From contig NZ_AP018718.1 in assembly GCF_003966565.1 (NCBI RefSeq), positions 1,860,001 to 1,924,000 on the forward strand: a stretch of 64,000 nt of DNA. The letters run 5' to 3'. Origin of the DNA: Sulfuricystis multivorans. GTDB taxonomy: Bacteria > Pseudomonadota > Gammaproteobacteria > Burkholderiales > Rhodocyclaceae. Position numbers and translations under genes: made by a program. The notes beneath the pieces are model-generated. The model saw only the letters and a program-made list of their open reading frames with translations. It was not told the origin of the DNA and ran no database searches. Shown in pieces: positions 14,161 to 23,202 of this stretch. Position 1 is the first letter of the stretch. Every line of letters starts with the position of its first letter.

Positions 14161-15633
14161 ATGAAATTCACCGACCTTGGGCTCTCGCCCGAAATATTGC
14201 GGGCCGTGCAGGATGCCGGCTATCTCGAACCGACGCCGATCCAGGCTCAGGCGATTCCCGCCGTGCTCGCCGGCCATGACGTGATGGGCGGCGCGCAGAC
14301 CGGCACCGGCAAGACCGCCAGCTTCACCCTGCCGCTTTTGCACAAGCTCGCCCGCCACGCCAACACCAGCCCTTCCCCCGCCCGCCATCCGGTGCGCGCG
14401 CTGATCCTGACGCCGACGCGCGAACTGGCGATGCAGGTCGAGGAATCGGTCAAGACCTACGGCAAGTATCTGCCGTTGCGTTCGGTGTGCATCTATGGCG
14501 GCGTGGACATGAAGGCCCAGATCAATGCGCTCAAGGAAGGGCGCGAGATCGTCGTTGCGACCCCCGGCCGCCTGCTCGACCACGTCGAGCAGAGGACGGT
14601 GAATTTCGGCGCCGTCGAATTCCTCGTGCTCGACGAAGCCGACCGCATGCTCGACATGGGCTTCATTCCGGACATCAAGCGCATCCTGAAACTCTTGCCG
14701 ACGACGCGCCAGAGTCTCTTGTTCTCGGCGACCTTCTCGGACGAGATCAAGAAGCTCGCCGACGCGATGTTGAAAAGCCCGCTGTTGATCGAGGTCGCGC
14801 GCCGCAACACGGTGTCCGAGACCATCACCCACCGCGTGCACCCGGTCGCCGCCGAGCGGAAACGTTACCTACTCAAGCATCTGCTCGAGGATCCGGCGAT
14901 GTGCCAGGTGCTGGTCTTCGTCGGCACCAAGTTCGGCGCCGCGCGGCTCGCCTCCTGGCTCGAACGCCAGGGTATCCAGGCCACCGCGATCCATGGCGAC
15001 AAGAGCCAGCAAGAGAGAACCCGCGCTCTCGAAGCCTTCAAATCGGGCGCGGCGCGCGTGCTGGTCGCCACCGACGTCGCCGCGCGCGGCCTCGACATCG
15101 ACGACCTGCCGCACGTGATCAATTACGAGCTGCCGCGCGTCGCCGAGGACTACGTGCACCGCATCGGCCGCACCGGCCGCGCCGGCAAGCCCGGCGAGGC
15201 GACTTCGCTGGTCGCCCCCGAAGAGATGAAGCAGCTGGCCGAAATCGAGAAACTCACGCGCTTTACGATCGAACGCGTCGTCGTCCCGGGCTTCGAGCCC
15301 GGTGCGGCTGCCCCCGCGGTCGAACGCGAGGAACGAATGGGGCGCGCTGGCCGCGGGCACGGGCACAAGCAGGACAGACGCGCCAGCCACGGGCCGAAGG
15401 CGCCGATCGACCATCTACCCGACCCCGCCGCGCATCTGCCGCGCGTGCCGAAGCAGCCAATGATCGCCGCAGACGGCTTCGATTTTTCCAAGCCCTACAC
15501 GCCGAAGGAAGTCCCTGCCGCATCGCCGAAGGAAACAAAATCGGCGCTGGCACAGCGGCATCCCAGCCGCCCCCTGCGCCCCGTCGCCGCCCTCTTGGGC
15601 GGCTTTGCCAAGAAACCGGAGAATCCTGCATGA
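14161..15633 (+). CDS. DEAD-box ATP-dependent RNA helicase, RhlE-like
   Basis: Unwinds RNA duplexes, probably in ribosome assembly or mRNA decay. The 490-aa product carries all family motifs: Q motif ([10 protein letters not shown]), Walker [27 protein letters not shown] (residues about 159-162), SAT, and in the second domain [18 protein letters not shown] and HRIGRTGR. The C-terminal 130 residues are basic and low in complexity, as in RhlE. They contain a copy of the dispersed repeat. The ATG at 14161 follows GGAGCACC. The stop overlaps the next gene by four bases (ATGA). The exact RhlE assignment is likely but not certain. Confidence 0.92.
   Translation: MKFTDLGLSPEILRAVQDAGYLEPTPIQAQAIPAVLAGHDVMGGAQTGTGKTASFTLPLLHKLARHANTSPSPARHPVRALILTPTRELAMQVEESVKTYGKYLPLRSVCIYGGVDMKAQINALKEGREIVVATPGRLLDHVEQRTVNFGAVEFLVLDEADRMLDMGFIPDIKRILKLLPTTRQSLLFSATFSDEIKKLADAMLKSPLLIEVARRNTVSETITHRVHPVAAERKRYLLKHLLEDPAMCQVLVFVGTKFGAARLASWLERQGIQATAIHGDKSQQERTRALEAFKSGAARVLVATDVAARGLDIDDLPHVINYELPRVAEDYVHRIGRTGRAGKPGEATSLVAPEEMKQLAEIEKLTRFTIERVVVPGFEPGAAAPAVEREERMGRAGRGHGHKQDRRASHGPKAPIDHLPDPAAHLPRVPKQPMIAADGFDFSKPYTPKEVPAASPKETKSALAQRHPSRPLRPVAALLGGFAKKPENPA
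15537..15560 (+). repeat. Dispersed GGCGCTGG repeat, copy 3
   Basis: AAAATCGGCGCTGG then CACAGCGGCA, inside the low-complexity 3' end of the helicase gene. Here it is read in a different frame (KSALAQRH) from the copies in pntB, glcE and the VWA gene. Confidence 0.65.
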
Positions 15634-16472
15634 AACTCGTCCGCTTCGGCTCGAAGGGCCGCGAAAAACCCGGCCTGATCGACCGGGAGGGTCGTCTGCG
15701 CGACCTGTCCCCCCACTGCGCCACGATCGGCTGGGAGGAGCTGTCACCCGCCGGCCTCAAACGACTGTCCCGCATCGATCCCGCCACGCTGCCCGTCGTC
15801 AGAGGCAAGCCGCGGCTGGGCGTGCCCTTCACGGGCATCAGCAAGATCGTCGGCGTCGGCCTCAATTACCGCGACCATGCCAAAGAGACCGGCGCGGCGA
15901 TCCCGACCGAACCGGTGTTGTTCATGAAGGCCACCACTGCGATCAACGGCCCCTTCGATGACATCGTGCTGCCGCGCGGTTCGACGCACACCGACTGGGA
16001 AGCGGAGCTCGGCGTGGTGGTCGGCAAGACGGCACGTTACGTCGAGGAAAGCCAGGCGCTCTCCCATGTCGCCGGCTATGTCACCTTCCACGATGTCTCC
16101 GAACGCGACTTCCAGAAGAACCGTGGTGGCAGCTGGGACAAGGGCAAGGGCTGCGACAGCTTCGCGCCGATCGGTCCCTGGCTGGTCACGCACGACGAGA
16201 TCCCCGATCCGCAATCCCTGCGGGTCTGGTGCGAAGTCAACGGCGAGCGGCGCCAGGACGGCAACACGGCCGACATGATCTTCCCGGTCGCGTATCTGGT
16301 GAGCTACATCTCGCAGTTCATGACGCTCAATCCCGGCGACGTGATCTGCACCGGCACGCCCGCCGGCGTCGGGATGGGCATGAAGCCGCCACGCTTCCTC
16401 AAGGCCGGCGACGTCGTCAGGATCTGCGTCGAAGGGCTGGGCGAGCAGTGCCAGACAGTGGTCGCTTCCTGA
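15630..16472 (+). CDS. Fumarylacetoacetate hydrolase family protein
   Basis: A 280-aa enzyme of the FAH superfamily, which cleaves or decarboxylates beta-diketo acids and related compounds. Seen in the sequence are the entry motif [11 protein letters not shown], the metal ligands around [12 protein letters not shown], and the GTPAGVG motif near the C-terminus. The N-terminal 70 residues form the usual small capping domain. The substrate cannot be told; ureidoglycolate lyase, acylpyruvase and 2-hydroxyhepta-2,4-diene-1,7-dioate isomerase all share these motifs. The ATG overlaps the helicase stop (ATGA). The next gene starts 6 bp after its stop, so the three probably share a transcript. Confidence 0.88.
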   Translation: MKLVRFGSKGREKPGLIDREGRLRDLSPHCATIGWEELSPAGLKRLSRIDPATLPVVRGKPRLGVPFTGISKIVGVGLNYRDHAKETGAAIPTEPVLFMKATTAINGPFDDIVLPRGSTHTDWEAELGVVVGKTARYVEESQALSHVAGYVTFHDVSERDFQKNRGGSWDKGKGCDSFAPIGPWLVTHDEIPDPQSLRVWCEVNGERRQDGNTADMIFPVAYLVSYISQFMTLNPGDVICTGTPAGVGMGMKPPRFLKAGDVVRICVEGLGEQCQTVVAS

Positions 16473-16478
16473 TCCCGG

Positions 16479-17687
16479 ATGAAATTCGGTCTCGACCGCC
16501 TGATCGAAGATGCCGCCCTGCGCGCCCCACTTGCCGGTCGCCGCGTCGCGCTGCTTGCTCACCCGGCCTCGACGTCGCGCGAGCTGACCCATGCGCTCGA
16601 TGCCCTGTCGGCGCTGCCGGAAATCCAGCTCACCGCGGCCTTCGGTCCGCAGCATGGCCTCAAGGGCGACAAGCAGGACAACATGATCGAATCGCCGGAC
16701 TGCGTCGATCCGACCCACGGCATCCCGATCTTCAGCCTCTACGGCGCGGTGCGGCGACCGACCGACGCGATGATGGAGACTTTCGACACGCTGCTCGTCG
16801 ATCTGCAGGATCTGGGCTGCCGCATCTACACCTTCGTCACCACGCTGCGCTATGTGCTCGAAGCTTGTGCGCAGCATGGCAAGGCGGTCTGGGTGCTCGA
16901 CCGCCCCAATCCGGTCGGCCGTCCCGTCGAGGGGCTTCTCTTGCGGCCGGGATGGGAAAGCTTCGTCGGCGCCGGCCCCATGCCGATGCGCCACGGCTTG
17001 ACGTTCGGCGAACTAGCGCGCTGGTTCGTCGCGACCCTTGCTCTGGATGTCGAGCTGAAGGTGATCGAGATGATCGACTGGCAGCCGCAGGCCGCGCCCG
17101 GCCATGGCTGGCCGCTCTTGACGCGCAGCTGGATCAACCCCAGCCCCAACGCACCGAATCTGTCGATGGCGCGCTGCTACGCCGGCACCGTGATGCTGGA
17201 AGGCACGACACTGTCCGAAGGACGCGGCACGACCCGGCCGCTGGAACTCTTCGGCGCGCCCGACATCGACACCGCACGGCTACTCGCCGAAATGCAGCGG
17301 CTAGCCCCACAGTGGCTTTCCGGCTGCGCCTTGCGTCCCTGCTGGTTCGAGCCGACTTTTCACAAGCATGCCGGGGTGCTGTGCGCCGGCATCCAGATCC
17401 ACGTCGATGATCCGGCGCACTACGATCATCGACGCTTCAAGCCCTGGCGGCTTATGGCACTCGCCTTCAAGGCGATCCGCCGGCTCTATCCCGACTATCC
17501 CCTCTGGCGCGACTTCCCGTACGAATACGAAACCGAACGGCTGGCCATCGACGTGATCAACGGCTCGCCCTTGCTGCGCGAGTGGGTCGACGACCCGGCC
17601 GCGACACCGGCCGATCTCGACGCCTTGGCCGATCCTGACGAAGCAGCCTGGCGGAAGGCCAGGGAAGCCTTCCTCCTGTACCCGTGA
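16479..17687 (+). CDS. DUF1343 / NamZ-type exo-muramidase family protein
   Basis: A 402-aa protein of the DUF1343 family, whose characterised member NamZ is an exo-beta-N-acetylmuramidase in peptidoglycan recycling. Family landmarks are FGPQHGLKG, the central DLQDLGCRIYTFV, VLDRPNPVG and ARCYAGTVMLEGT-x-LSEGRGTTRP. No signal peptide is visible, unlike the exported NamZ of Bacteroidetes, so a cytoplasmic recycling role is the inference. It lies 6 bp after the FAH-family gene in the same direction. Confidence 0.85.
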   Translation: MKFGLDRLIEDAALRAPLAGRRVALLAHPASTSRELTHALDALSALPEIQLTAAFGPQHGLKGDKQDNMIESPDCVDPTHGIPIFSLYGAVRRPTDAMMETFDTLLVDLQDLGCRIYTFVTTLRYVLEACAQHGKAVWVLDRPNPVGRPVEGLLLRPGWESFVGAGPMPMRHGLTFGELARWFVATLALDVELKVIEMIDWQPQAAPGHGWPLLTRSWINPSPNAPNLSMARCYAGTVMLEGTTLSEGRGTTRPLELFGAPDIDTARLLAEMQRLAPQWLSGCALRPCWFEPTFHKHAGVLCAGIQIHVDDPAHYDHRRFKPWRLMALAFKAIRRLYPDYPLWRDFPYEYETERLAIDVINGSPLLREWVDDPAATPADLDALADPDEAAWRKAREAFLLYP

Positions 17688-17690
17688 CCT

Positions 17691-17721
17691 CCCCTTGAAG
17701 TTTTCCCACCAGCGCACATAT
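17691..17721 (+). promoter_or_regulatory. Sigma32-like heat-shock promoter for hsp20 genes
   Basis: CCCCTTGAA at 17691-17699 and CACATAT at 17715-17721, 15 nt apart, resemble the sigma32 consensus CTTGAAA-N-CCCCATNT. The site lies between the NamZ-like gene and the first hsp20 gene, which fits heat-shock control of the pair. Confidence 0.6.
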
Positions 17722-17776
17722 CGGCGGCATGAGGCGGCAGCCGCTGCCGTCACCCAACCTATCGAGGAGAAAACGC

Positions 17777-18205
17777 ATGGTCTATCGCACACTGTTTCCC
17801 CGCGACCTGTTCGCGGAACTGGAGCGCCTGCAGCGTGACATGCAGCAGGCATTCGATCTAAGCATCCGTGGCGGTGCGCGCGGTGGTTTTCCGGCGCTGA
17901 ACATCGGCAGCACGCCGCAATCGGTCGAGATCTACGCCTTCGCGCCGGGCATCGACCCGGCGGCGATCGAGGTACAGATCGAGAAGGGCGTGCTCACCAT
18001 CGCCGGCGAACGCGCCGAGGAGACCTTGCCGGAAAAAGCGACGCTGCACATCGGCGAACGTTTCGCCGGCCGTTTCCGCCGCGTGATCACCCTGCCGGAC
18101 GACATCGACCCGAACAGCGCGACGGCGAAGTATCGCGACGGCGTGCTGCACATCAGCATCGCCCGCCAGGAAGCCGCGATTCCGCGCCGCATCGCGATCC
18201 AGTGA
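17777..18205 (+). CDS. Hsp20/alpha-crystallin small heat-shock protein
   Basis: ATP-independent chaperone that binds unfolding proteins. The 142-aa product has an N-terminal arm with LFAELERLQRDMQQAF, an alpha-crystallin domain from about residue 45, and a C-terminal basic tail with IPRRIAI, close to the I-x-I anchor motif. The ATG at 17777 follows a GAGGAGA ribosome site. It is the first of two tandem hsp20 genes, 16 bp apart. Confidence 0.93.
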   Translation: MVYRTLFPRDLFAELERLQRDMQQAFDLSIRGGARGGFPALNIGSTPQSVEIYAFAPGIDPAAIEVQIEKGVLTIAGERAEETLPEKATLHIGERFAGRFRRVITLPDDIDPNSATAKYRDGVLHISIARQEAAIPRRIAIQ

Positions 18206-18221
18206 CAAGGAGGAATGCGCC

Positions 18222-18599
18222 ATGACGACAGCCATCGAAAAGACCCAAGGCAAGACGACCCAGCCCGAGGCCAGCCTGCTGCCGCCGGTGAATGTCATCG
18301 AGGATGCGAACGGCATCACGCTGACGGCGGATCTGCCCGGCGTGCCGAAAGACAAGCTGAACCTGCTGGTGGAAGCGGATACGCTGACCATCGAAGGGGA
18401 AGTGGCGCTCACCATGCCGGAGGGCATGGAATCGCTGCACGCCGAGGTGAATCTGCCGCGTTACCGGCGGGTGTTCACGCTCTCCAAGGAGCTCGACAGC
18501 GACAAGGTCGGCGCCGAATTCACCAACGGCGTGCTGAAGCTGCGCATCCCGAAGGCGGCACACGCGCAACCGAAGCGTATCGAGATTCGCGTCGAATGA
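18222..18599 (+). CDS. Hsp20/alpha-crystallin small heat-shock protein
   Basis: Second small heat-shock protein, 125 aa. It is of the shorter class with a brief N-terminal arm, and the alpha-crystallin domain begins near PPVNVIEDANGITLTADLPGV. The C-terminus (PKRIEIRVE) carries the I-x-I motif. It is divergent enough from the upstream copy to form a distinct partner, as in other class A plus class B hsp20 pairs. An AAGGAGG ribosome site precedes the ATG. Confidence 0.93.
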   Translation: MTTAIEKTQGKTTQPEASLLPPVNVIEDANGITLTADLPGVPKDKLNLLVEADTLTIEGEVALTMPEGMESLHAEVNLPRYRRVFTLSKELDSDKVGAEFTNGVLKLRIPKAAHAQPKRIEIRVE

Positions 18600-18606
18600 G
18601 CGCTCC

Positions 18607-18631
18607 CCGGCGCGGGCGTCGCCCGTGCCGG
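18607..18631. terminator. Hairpin between convergent hsp20 and pntB
   Basis: An 11-bp stem with one mismatch (CCGGCGCGGGC / GCCCGTGCCGG) and a 3-nt loop sits in the 36-bp gap between the convergent stop codons. It may serve both strands. No T-run is present, so termination is probable rather than sure. Confidence 0.55.
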
Positions 18632-18635
18632 AATC

Positions 18636-20045
18636 TCAGCCTTTCAACGCCGCCAGCACCTCATCCAGCGTCTTCTTCGCATCGCCGAACAGCATCCGGT
18701 TGTTCTCCTTGTAGAACAGCGGATTGTCGACGCCGGCATAGCCGGAGGCCATCGAGCGCTTCATCACGATCGAGGTCTTCGCCTTCCAGACTTCGAGCAC
18801 CGGCATGCCCGCGATCGGGCTGCCGGGCACTTCCTGCGCCGCCGGATTGACGATGTCGTTGGCGCCGATCACCAGCGCGACGTCGGTGTCCGGAAAGTCC
18901 GGGTTGATCTCGTCCATCTCCAGCACGATGTCGTAGGGCACCTTGGCTTCGGCCAGCAACACGTTCATGTGTCCCGGCATGCGCCCGGCCACCGGGTGGA
19001 TGCCGAAGCGCACATTGACGCCCTTCTCGCGCAGTAGCCGGACGATCTCGGAGACGGTGTGCTGCGCTTGCGCCACCGCCATGCCGTAGCCAGGCACGAT
19101 GATCACGTTCTTCGCTTCTTTCAGTAGCTCGGCAGTCTCGGCGGCCGTGATCGGATTCACCTCACCGGCCGGTGCCGCTTCCCCAGCGCCGATTTTCTGC
19201 CCTTCCCCGGTGCCGAAGCCGCCGGCGATCACCGAGAGGAAGTTGCGGTTCATCGCCCGGCACATGATGTAGGAGAGGATCGCGCCGCTCGAACCCACCA
19301 ACGCGCCGACGACGATCAATAGGTCATTCGACAGCATGAAACCGGTGGCGGCCGCCGCCCAGCCCGAGTAGGAGTTGAGCATCGAGACGACCACCGGCAT
19401 GTCGGCACCGCCGATCGCCATCACCATGTGGATGCCGAACAAGAGGCCAATCACGGTCATCACGATCAGCGGCGTCATGCCCGCGGCAATGCTGTCTGCG
19501 TGCAAGAAGGCATAGCCAAAGTAGATCACCATCAGCGCCAGCACGAGATTGAGCGCATGGCGGCCCGGCAGCAGCAGCGGCTTGCCGGAAATCTTGCCGG
19601 AGAGCTTGGCGAAGGCGACGAGCGAGCCGGAGAAGGTCACCGCGCCGATGTAGATACCGACATAGATTTCCAGCTCATGGATCAGCTTTTCGGCGCCGGC
19701 GAGCGGCTGCGAGGTGTCGATGTAGCTGGCAAAACCCACCAGACAGGCGGCCAGGCCCACCAGGCTGTGCATCAACGCAACCAGCTCCGGCATCTGCGTC
19801 ATCTTGACGATCTTCGCCGCGTAGAGGCCGATCGAGCCGCCAACGACCATCGCTGCGACGATCCAGGGCAGCCCGGCGAGCGTCACGCGCGGGCCGAAAA
19901 CGGTGGCGAGCACCGCGATCGCCATGCCAGTGATGCCGTAGAGATTGCCGCGCCGCGCGGTTTCCGGGTTCGACAGCCCTCCGAGACTGAGGATGAACAG
20001 GATGGTGGCGCCCAGATAGGCGACGGCGGAAAGATTTGCGCTCAT
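18636..20045 (-). CDS. pntB: NAD(P) transhydrogenase beta subunit
   Basis: Membrane and NADP-binding subunit of the proton-pumping transhydrogenase, which makes NADPH from NADH using the proton gradient. The 469-aa product has about nine helices followed by domain III with [15 protein letters not shown] and a C-terminal Rossmann fold holding NADP(H), including [11 protein letters not shown]. The linker between membrane part and domain III contains the peptide [10 protein letters not shown], coded by a copy of the dispersed repeat. The ATG at 20045 is the family start. It is 10 bp downstream of pntA in the same operon. Confidence 0.97.
   Translation of the reverse strand: MSANLSAVAYLGATILFILSLGGLSNPETARRGNLYGITGMAIAVLATVFGPRVTLAGLPWIVAAMVVGGSIGLYAAKIVKMTQMPELVALMHSLVGLAACLVGFASYIDTSQPLAGAEKLIHELEIYVGIYIGAVTFSGSLVAFAKLSGKISGKPLLLPGRHALNLVLALMVIYFGYAFLHADSIAAGMTPLIVMTVIGLLFGIHMVMAIGGADMPVVVSMLNSYSGWAAAATGFMLSNDLLIVVGALVGSSGAILSYIMCRAMNRNFLSVIAGGFGTGEGQKIGAGEAAPAGEVNPITAAETAELLKEAKNVIIVPGYGMAVAQAQHTVSEIVRLLREKGVNVRFGIHPVAGRMPGHMNVLLAEAKVPYDIVLEMDEINPDFPDTDVALVIGANDIVNPAAQEVPGSPIAGMPVLEVWKAKTSIVMKRSMASGYAGVDNPLFYKENNRMLFGDAKKTLDEVLAALKG
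19172..19197 (-). repeat. Dispersed GGCGCTGG repeat, copy 4
   Basis: On the minus strand, GAAAATCGGCGCTGG then GGAAGCGGCAC. It codes KIGAGEAAP in the pntB interdomain linker, a place that tolerates variation. Confidence 0.7.
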
Positions 20046-20055
20046 CGGGACGACC

Positions 20056-21636
20056 TCACTTCCTGAACATCGCCAGCATGCGGCGGGTGACGGCAAAGCC
20101 GCCGAACATGTTGATCGCCACCAGCAGCACGGCGACGAACGCCAGACCGCGGATGAGGGCATCGGGCCGGTCGGCCAAGCCGGACTCGGGCGGTGCGATT
20201 TGGATCAGCGCGCCGATCGCGATGATCGAAGAGATCGCGTTGGTGACGCTCATCAACGGCGTATGCAGCGAAGGTGTGACGTTCCAGATCACCATGTAGC
20301 CGACGAAGCAGGCCAGCACGAAAACGGTGAAATGCGACAGGAAAGAGGCCGGCGCAAACGCTCCGATCAACCCAAACAGCACGGCGCCGATCGCGAACAG
20401 GATGGCGAGCGTCTTGCCCGCCATCGGCCCTCCCGCGCCATGCCCTGCCGCCGCAGGCTTTGGCGCAGACGCCGGGGCGGGTTTCGGCGCCGCGGCAGGC
20501 AGCTTCGGCGGCGGCGCCGGCCAGGTGATCTCGCCGTTCTTGATCACGGTCAGGCCGCGGATCGCGTCGTCGTCGAAATTCACATCGATCGTGCCGTCCT
20601 TGTTCTTGCACAGCTCCTCGGCGAGCCGCAACAGGTTGGTGGCATACAGCGTCGAGGCCTGGCGCGAAAGCCGCGAGGGCAGATCGGTGTAGCCGATGAT
20701 CGTCACGCCGTGGCGCACCACCGCCTCGCCGGGCACGGTCAGCTCGCAGTTGCCGCCCTGCTCGGCGGCCATATCGACGATCACGCTGCCCGGGCGCATC
20801 GTCTGCACCATCTCGGCGGTGATCAGCTTCGGCGCCGGCTTGCCCGGAATCAGTGCGGTGGTGATGACGATGTCGGCATCCTTGACCTCACGCGCATACA
20901 TCGCCCGCTGCGCGGCCTTGAAGCCTTCCGACATCTCTTTCGCATAGCCGCCGGCACCGGCGCCCTCTTCCTCGTAATCGACCTTGACGAACTCGCCACC
21001 GAGCGATTTCACCTGGTCGGCGACTTCCGAGCGCGTATCGTTGGCGCGCACGATCGCGCCGAGATTCGCCGCGGTGCCGATCGCCGCCAGTCCCGCCACT
21101 CCCGCGCCGGCGATGAACACCTTGGCCGGCGGAATCTTGCCGGCGGCGGTGACCTGGCCGGCAAAGAAACGGCCGAAGGCATTGGCCGCCTCGATCACCG
21201 CGCGGTAGCCGGCGATGCTGGCCATCGAGGTGAGCGCATCCATCTTCTGCGCGCGGGAGAGCTGGCGCGGCAGACAATCCAGCGCCAGCACGGTGGCTTT
21301 TTTCGCGGCAAGCGTCTCCATCAGCTGCGGGTTCTGCGCCGGCCAAATGAAGCCGATCAACGTCGCGCCTTCCTTCATCGAGGCGATCTCGGCCAAGCTG
21401 GGCGGGCGCACCTTGAAAACGATGTCCGCGGCCGCCCACAGGCTTGCCGCATCGGGAAGCACCTGCGCCCCGGCAGCCTGGTACGCCGCATCGCTGAAAT
21501 TGGCGGCCGCGCCGGCATCATGCTCGATCGCGACGGCAAAGCCGAGCTTGATCAGTTTTTCGACGACTTCGGGAACCGTCGCGACGCGTTTCTCACCCGG
21601 GGTGGTTTCCCTGGGCACGCCGATCGTCAATGGCAT
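20056..21636 (-). CDS. pntA: NAD(P) transhydrogenase alpha subunit
   Basis: NAD(H)-binding subunit of the transhydrogenase. The 526-aa product is the single-chain form seen in E. coli. Domain I resembles alanine dehydrogenase ([33 protein letters not shown]), and a Pro/Ala-rich linker near residue 390-415 joins it to four C-terminal helices. Many betaproteobacteria instead split this into pntAA and pntAB, so the fused form is a useful marker. The ATG at 21636 follows AAGGAGAATCGAA. Confidence 0.96.
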   Translation of the reverse strand: MPLTIGVPRETTPGEKRVATVPEVVEKLIKLGFAVAIEHDAGAAANFSDAAYQAAGAQVLPDAASLWAAADIVFKVRPPSLAEIASMKEGATLIGFIWPAQNPQLMETLAAKKATVLALDCLPRQLSRAQKMDALTSMASIAGYRAVIEAANAFGRFFAGQVTAAGKIPPAKVFIAGAGVAGLAAIGTAANLGAIVRANDTRSEVADQVKSLGGEFVKVDYEEEGAGAGGYAKEMSEGFKAAQRAMYAREVKDADIVITTALIPGKPAPKLITAEMVQTMRPGSVIVDMAAEQGGNCELTVPGEAVVRHGVTIIGYTDLPSRLSRQASTLYATNLLRLAEELCKNKDGTIDVNFDDDAIRGLTVIKNGEITWPAPPPKLPAAAPKPAPASAPKPAAAGHGAGGPMAGKTLAILFAIGAVLFGLIGAFAPASFLSHFTVFVLACFVGYMVIWNVTPSLHTPLMSVTNAISSIIAIGALIQIAPPESGLADRPDALIRGLAFVAVLLVAINMFGGFAVTRRMLAMFRK

Positions 21637-21647
21637 TTCGATTCTCC

Positions 21648-22448
21648 TTATTCTGCTTGCTTCGGCGGTGTCCGCCGCCAAGGCGGCACCGGTCGTTGTT
21701 CGGCAACGTACTTGACGCGCAGGACGATACACGAGACGTTGTCGCCCCGTCCGGCGGCGCGTTCCCGCGCGCCCTGGATCAGGCGTTCGGCCGCCTCGCG
21801 CGGCGAAAGCTCCGAGAGCAGTTGGCCGAGCTCCTGGTCGGAAAAATACGCCCACAGGCCATCGGAGCACAGCAGGAAGCTGTCGCCTTCGGCGAGCGGA
21901 TCGGCGCTGCCGAATTCGATTTGCGGCGGCGCCTCGTCGCCGAGGCAAGAGATGAGCAGATTCTTCTGCGGATGTTCGCGCGCCTGCGCCTCGGTCAGAT
22001 AACCCTCTTTGACCAGATTCATCACATGGGAATGGTCCCAGGTTTTTGCGATCAGCTTGCCCGAGCGGAAATGATAGACGCGCGAATCGCCGCAATGGGC
22101 CCAGTCGGCCTTGCCATGATGGATGATCAGCAGACAGGCGGTGCTGTGCGGCTCCTGTTCGCTCGTCAGATGCACCAGCCGGATCGCGGCATGGGCATCG
22201 TTGATGCTGCCAGCGAGGATGTCGCGGATCTCGCCGGCCTCCAGCGCACTGCTAACGAAATTGGTACGTGCGGAATGCACCACCTGCTCGGCTGCAAGTG
22301 CGCCGCCCGTATGTCCGCCCATGCCGTCGGCGACCACCGCGAGCAAAGCGCCCTTGCGGGTCGGATGGGCGAACAGGCCGATGCGGTCCTGCTGCTCGTC
22401 GCGGTCACCGATATGCTGCGCGCTGCAGGTTTCGAGGATGAAGGGCAT
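21648..22448 (-). CDS. PP2C-family serine/threonine phosphatase
   Basis: A 266-aa metal-dependent phosphatase that removes phosphate from Ser/Thr residues. The family motifs are all present: RDEQQDR near the start, [11 protein letters not shown] with the metal-binding Asp, [15 protein letters not shown], and [11 protein letters not shown]. No membrane segment is seen. No partner Ser/Thr kinase lies nearby. It is 11 bp upstream of pntA in the same direction and may be co-transcribed. It is divergent from the MaoC gene. Confidence 0.92.
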   Translation of the reverse strand: MPFILETCSAQHIGDRDEQQDRIGLFAHPTRKGALLAVVADGMGGHTGGALAAEQVVHSARTNFVSSALEAGEIRDILAGSINDAHAAIRLVHLTSEQEPHSTACLLIIHHGKADWAHCGDSRVYHFRSGKLIAKTWDHSHVMNLVKEGYLTEAQAREHPQKNLLISCLGDEAPPQIEFGSADPLAEGDSFLLCSDGLWAYFSDQELGQLLSELSPREAAERLIQGARERAAGRGDNVSCIVLRVKYVAEQRPVPPWRRTPPKQAE

Positions 22449-22493
22449 TTTTTGATTATATTGGCTTCCATTCTGTCCTGAAGGAGAATACAA

Positions 22494-22931
22494 ATGCTGC
22501 CCGGACGTGGTTACAACGAACTGAGCCTCGGCGATGTCTTTGAGTCCGCGATGACCCTGACCGAAACGCATGTCGTCCTCGGCGCCGGGCTGTTCGGCGA
22601 CTTCAATCCCCTGCACGTCAATGAAAGCTGGGCGAAGAAAGGCAGATTCGGCACCCGCATCGCGCATGGCTATCTGACCAGCAACGTGATGGCGGCGCAG
22701 TTCGGCATGCTGCTCTACGGCACGGCGATCGCCTATCTCGAACATGCGATCAAATTCACCGCGCCAGTCAAACCCGGCGATACGCTGCATGTCGCCTGGA
22801 CGGTCACCGCCAAGGAAGACAAGCCGAAACACGATGGTGGCGTAGTGAGCTTTTCCGGCGTCTGCAAGAACCAGGACGGCACCGTGGTCGCCGAGGCTAC
22901 TGCCAAGCTGTTGGTGAAGAACAACGGTTAA
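22494..22931 (+). CDS. MaoC-like (R)-specific enoyl-CoA hydratase family protein
   Basis: A 145-aa single hot-dog domain of the MaoC type. It contains the hydratase motif DFNPLHVNE, with the catalytic Asp and His, and RIAHGYLTS. Proteins of this size hydrate enoyl-CoA in fatty-acid or PHA metabolism, or act on mesaconyl-type CoA thioesters; the substrate cannot be told. The ATG follows AAGGAGAATACAA. It stands alone, divergent from the phosphatase gene. Confidence 0.9.
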   Translation: MLPGRGYNELSLGDVFESAMTLTETHVVLGAGLFGDFNPLHVNESWAKKGRFGTRIAHGYLTSNVMAAQFGMLLYGTAIAYLEHAIKFTAPVKPGDTLHVAWTVTAKEDKPKHDGGVVSFSGVCKNQDGTVVAEATAKLLVKNNG

Positions 22932-23202
22932 CGTGAAATACGATCAGCCATGCCCTCGACGATCGCCACACGACCGGAAGATCACCCTCGCGGCGAAAGC
23001 CGCGCACACGCCGTAGGGGTAGGCCTTGTGCCTACCCCCTTGTGCCTACCCGTCAACCCGCCCATAGGGCGGGCACAACGCCCGCACATCGGGCGAGCAC
23101 AAGACCCGCACATCGGGCGGGCACAAGACCCGCATATCGGGCGGGCACAAGACCCGCCCCTACAGGATGTGGGCGCGCGAGCGAGAGTGCCCGTTGGGCG
23201 CG
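22932..23202. other. Intergenic repeat region after the MaoC gene
   Basis: A 271-bp gap between two convergent genes with no credible gene. It starts with about 80 bp of ordinary sequence. A nested palindromic block follows at about 23013-23050, in which GTAGG and CCTAC arms flank CTTGTGC. After that come almost four copies of a 24-bp tandem unit (23067-23160). Any open reading here simply reflects the 24-bp period, a multiple of three. Confidence 0.7.
23067..23160. repeat. 24-bp tandem repeat, 3.9 units
   Basis: Units at 23067-23090, 23091-23114, 23115-23138 and a 22-bp partial unit at 23139-23160. The unit is GGGCGGGCACAAGACCCGC followed by ACATC. Each contains GCGGG and CCCGC arms around a 7-nt loop, so every unit can fold into a small hairpin. 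Units differ by one or two bases. The look is that of REP-type or MITE-derived palindromic repeats. Confidence 0.85.

Noticed and set aside
14073-14279. Small frame starting [18 protein letters not shown] before the helicase
   Set aside because: It begins with TTG, runs into the helicase gene in another frame and has no ribosome site or known relatives.
20200-22002. 600-codon + strand frame opposite pntA
   Set aside because: Full-length pntA and the PP2C gene occupy the minus strand; the product is His/Arg/Gly-rich with no domain.
23067-23160. CRISPR array
   Set aside because: Units are 24 bp, directly abutting and without unique spacers; it is a tandem palindromic repeat.
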